NCBI RefSeq assembly: GCF_002090155.1
Contig: NZ_BBRM01000002.1
Coordinates: 744,001-808,000 of the forward strand
Length of the DNA stretch: 64,000 bases
Direction: 5' to 3'
Source: Demequina sp. NBRC 110056
GTDB taxonomy: Bacteria; Actinomycetota; Actinomycetes; Actinomycetales; Demequinaceae
Shown one piece after another: positions 62,580 through 64,000 of this stretch; position 1 is the stretch's first letter; the number at the start of each line of letters is the position of its first letter. The notes under the pieces are model-generated. The model made no database searches, was not told the DNA's origin, and saw only the letters and a program-made list of their open reading frames with translations. The translations under genes were made by a program, and so were the position numbers.

Positions 62580-63947
62580 ATGCCGTCGCAGCCGCCCGTC
62601 CACGCCAGCAGCCACCCGCGGCGCTGGGCCGGTCCGCTCACCGGCGGCATCCTCGGCATCGGCCTCGCGGTGATCGGATGGGCCGCGATCGCCGGCACGG
62701 GCGCCGGCGAGGACAACACCCCCGCGGACCTCGCCGACGCCCCCACCGCGGCCGGCGACCCCTCTCCGACCGCCCCTTCAAGCGCATCGGCGCCACCCCC
62801 CGTCGAGCCGAGCGAGACTCCGGAGCCCGAGCCGGACGTGACCTTCACCCTCGTCGCAGGAGGCGACATCCTCACGCACGGGCCCGTGCTGCGCTCTGCC
62901 CAGCGCGCGGCAGGCGGCTCGGGCTACGACTTCGCCCCGCTCATGGAGAACGTGCGGCCGTACGTCAGCGGCGCGGACCTGGCGATCTGCCACATCGAGG
63001 TGCCGATCGCTCCCGAGGGGACGCAGCCCAGCGGCTACCCGGTGTTCGGCGCGCCGCAGGAGCTCATCCCGGCGCTCGACGCTGAGGGCTGGACCGGTTG
63101 CTCCGTAGCGTCGAACCACTCGGTCGACCGCGGCTTCGCGGGGCTCGAGGCGACGCTCGACGCGTTCGACGCGGCGCGCATGGGCCACTCGGGCACCGCG
63201 CGCACCGAGACCGAGCAGCTGTCGACGCAGCTGTACTCCGTGCGCTCCGAGGGACGCGTGGTCGACGTCGCCTCGATCTCCTTCACCTACGGCCTCAACG
63301 GGCTGCCCAAGCCCGAGGGCAAGCCCTGGGCGGTCGACACCTTCAATGCGGACGACGCGAACGTGACGCCCATCCTCGAGGCGGCGCAGCGCGCTCGCGA
63401 CGAAGGCGCCGACGTCGTCGTCGCGTCGGTCCACTGCTGCGTCGAGTACCGCACCGAGCCCACCGACGCGCAACGGTCCATCGCCTCGCAGATCGCGGAC
63501 TCCGGCCTCGTGGACCTCTACATCGGCCACCACGCGCACGTCCCGCAGCCCATCGAGCTGCTGCCCGGCGGCCCGTCCGGCAAGGGCATGTGGACCGCCT
63601 TCGGCCACGGCAACTTCCTGTCGAACCAGGACACGCAGTGCTGCGTGGCGGCGAGCAACTCGGGCTACATCACCACCTCGACCATCACCGTGGACCCCGA
63701 GGGCGGGGTCGACGTGTCCGTCGAGTGGACCGGCGTCACGGTCGACCGCCTCGACTCGCACACCATGCAGGTGCTGCGCGACATCGTGGACACCGGATCG
63801 GCGAGCGTCAGCGCGGCCGAGGCGAAGGCTCGCTTGGCCCGCGTCGCCGACGCGGTGGGCGACGAGGCGCCCGAGCGCACCTCCCCGCCCGAGCAGCTCG
63901 CCGACAACGGGTACGCGCACCTGCGGTGGTGGCAGCCGGGGGCGTAG
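62580..63947 (+). CDS. CapA/PgsA-like metallophosphatase-fold protein, exported
   Basis: 455 aa. One N-terminal membrane helix (about 18-39), a Thr/Pro/Ser/Ala-rich linker to about residue 85, then the CapA domain: VAGGDILTHGPVL, ICHIEVPIAPEG, SNHSVDRGFAG, ASVHCCVEY, YIGHHAHVPQ. Homologues take part in poly-gamma-glutamate capsule export, but no capB or capC is here, so the actual role is open. GATAAT (62567-62572) seven bases before ATG 62580 suggests a leaderless mRNA; ATG 62571 is the other start. Confidence 0.88.
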   Translation: MPSQPPVHASSHPRRWAGPLTGGILGIGLAVIGWAAIAGTGAGEDNTPADLADAPTAAGDPSPTAPSSASAPPPVEPSETPEPEPDVTFTLVAGGDILTHGPVLRSAQRAAGGSGYDFAPLMENVRPYVSGADLAICHIEVPIAPEGTQPSGYPVFGAPQELIPALDAEGWTGCSVASNHSVDRGFAGLEATLDAFDAARMGHSGTARTETEQLSTQLYSVRSEGRVVDVASISFTYGLNGLPKPEGKPWAVDTFNADDANVTPILEAAQRARDEGADVVVASVHCCVEYRTEPTDAQRSIASQIADSGLVDLYIGHHAHVPQPIELLPGGPSGKGMWTAFGHGNFLSNQDTQCCVAASNSGYITTSTITVDPEGGVDVSVEWTGVTVDRLDSHTMQVLRDIVDTGSASVSAAEAKARLARVADAVGDEAPERTSPPEQLADNGYAHLRWWQPGA

Positions 63948-64000
63948 GTCCCGCGCGGTCGCGCCAGGGCGCCGGGTCCTGGTGGCTTCGCGCCGATGCG
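63948..64000. other. Right-edge non-coding stretch
   Basis: Fifty-three bases after the CapA-like gene with no gene start. It ends in a copy of the recurring octamer GCCGATGC (63992-63999). Confidence 0.5.

Noticed and set aside
62580-63947. Capsule biosynthesis locus
   Set aside because: Only a CapA-like gene is present; no capB, capC or other capsule genes lie in the window.

Overview
The window comes from a high-GC (roughly 70%) Gram-positive actinobacterium. The evidence is gene content and order: a complete dcw cluster without ftsA, a mraZ-first cell-wall operon, DUF3040, DUF3046, PAC2 and HelR-type proteins, ClgR beside DUF3046 and recA, and a lexA/LysM-protein/nrdR neighbourhood like that of Mycobacterium and Corynebacterium. 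A member of the Micrococcales is the best guess; the genus cannot be fixed from this sequence. I saw no tRNA, rRNA, CRISPR array, insertion sequence or prophage gene.

Region 1 (1-15.8 kb, minus strand) is the dcw division and cell-wall cluster, transcribed mraZ-rsmH-ftsL-ftsI-murE-murF-mraY-murD-ftsW-murG-murC-ftsQ-ftsZ. Most junctions overlap by 4-8 bases. ftsZ has its own promoter region and runs off the left edge. A triple 10-bp-spaced GTGGRG array (MraZ box) precedes mraZ, and a similar pair faces the divergent moxR-DUF58-transglutaminase operon (16.0-20.6 kb).

Region 2 (20.7-46.9 kb) is housekeeping: a DUF3040 membrane protein, a spermidine-synthase-like methyltransferase, a cold-shock protein, a PAC2 protein, a HelR-type RNA polymerase recycling ATPase, an exported metalloprotease, serA, a DEAD-box helicase, nrdR, an SOS-controlled LysM division inhibitor divergent from lexA, dinG, hflX, dapF, miaA, miaB, rny, recX, recA, DUF3046, clgR, cinA and pgsA. 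The 25.8-31.6 kb part is rich in short repeats: stop-codon-bearing tandem repeats at the 3' ends of three genes, and ten 18-bp iterons in five pairs bracketing nrdR.

Region 3 (46.9-62.5 kb) is a catabolic island for shikimate/quinate-type compounds. A TRAP transporter (dctQMP) should import the substrate. A quinate/shikimate dehydrogenase and a 3-dehydroshikimate dehydratase convert it to protocatechuate. pcaHG, pcaB, pcaD, pcaC, pcaIJ and pcaF take protocatechuate to succinyl-CoA and acetyl-CoA. A TetR and two IclR regulators are present, with palindromic operator candidates upstream of the divergent dehydratase/TRAP genes, pcaH and pcaI. No dehydroquinate dehydratase is in the window, so shikimate can be fully routed by these genes, but quinate needs one more enzyme from elsewhere. 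An exported CapA-like protein closes the window.
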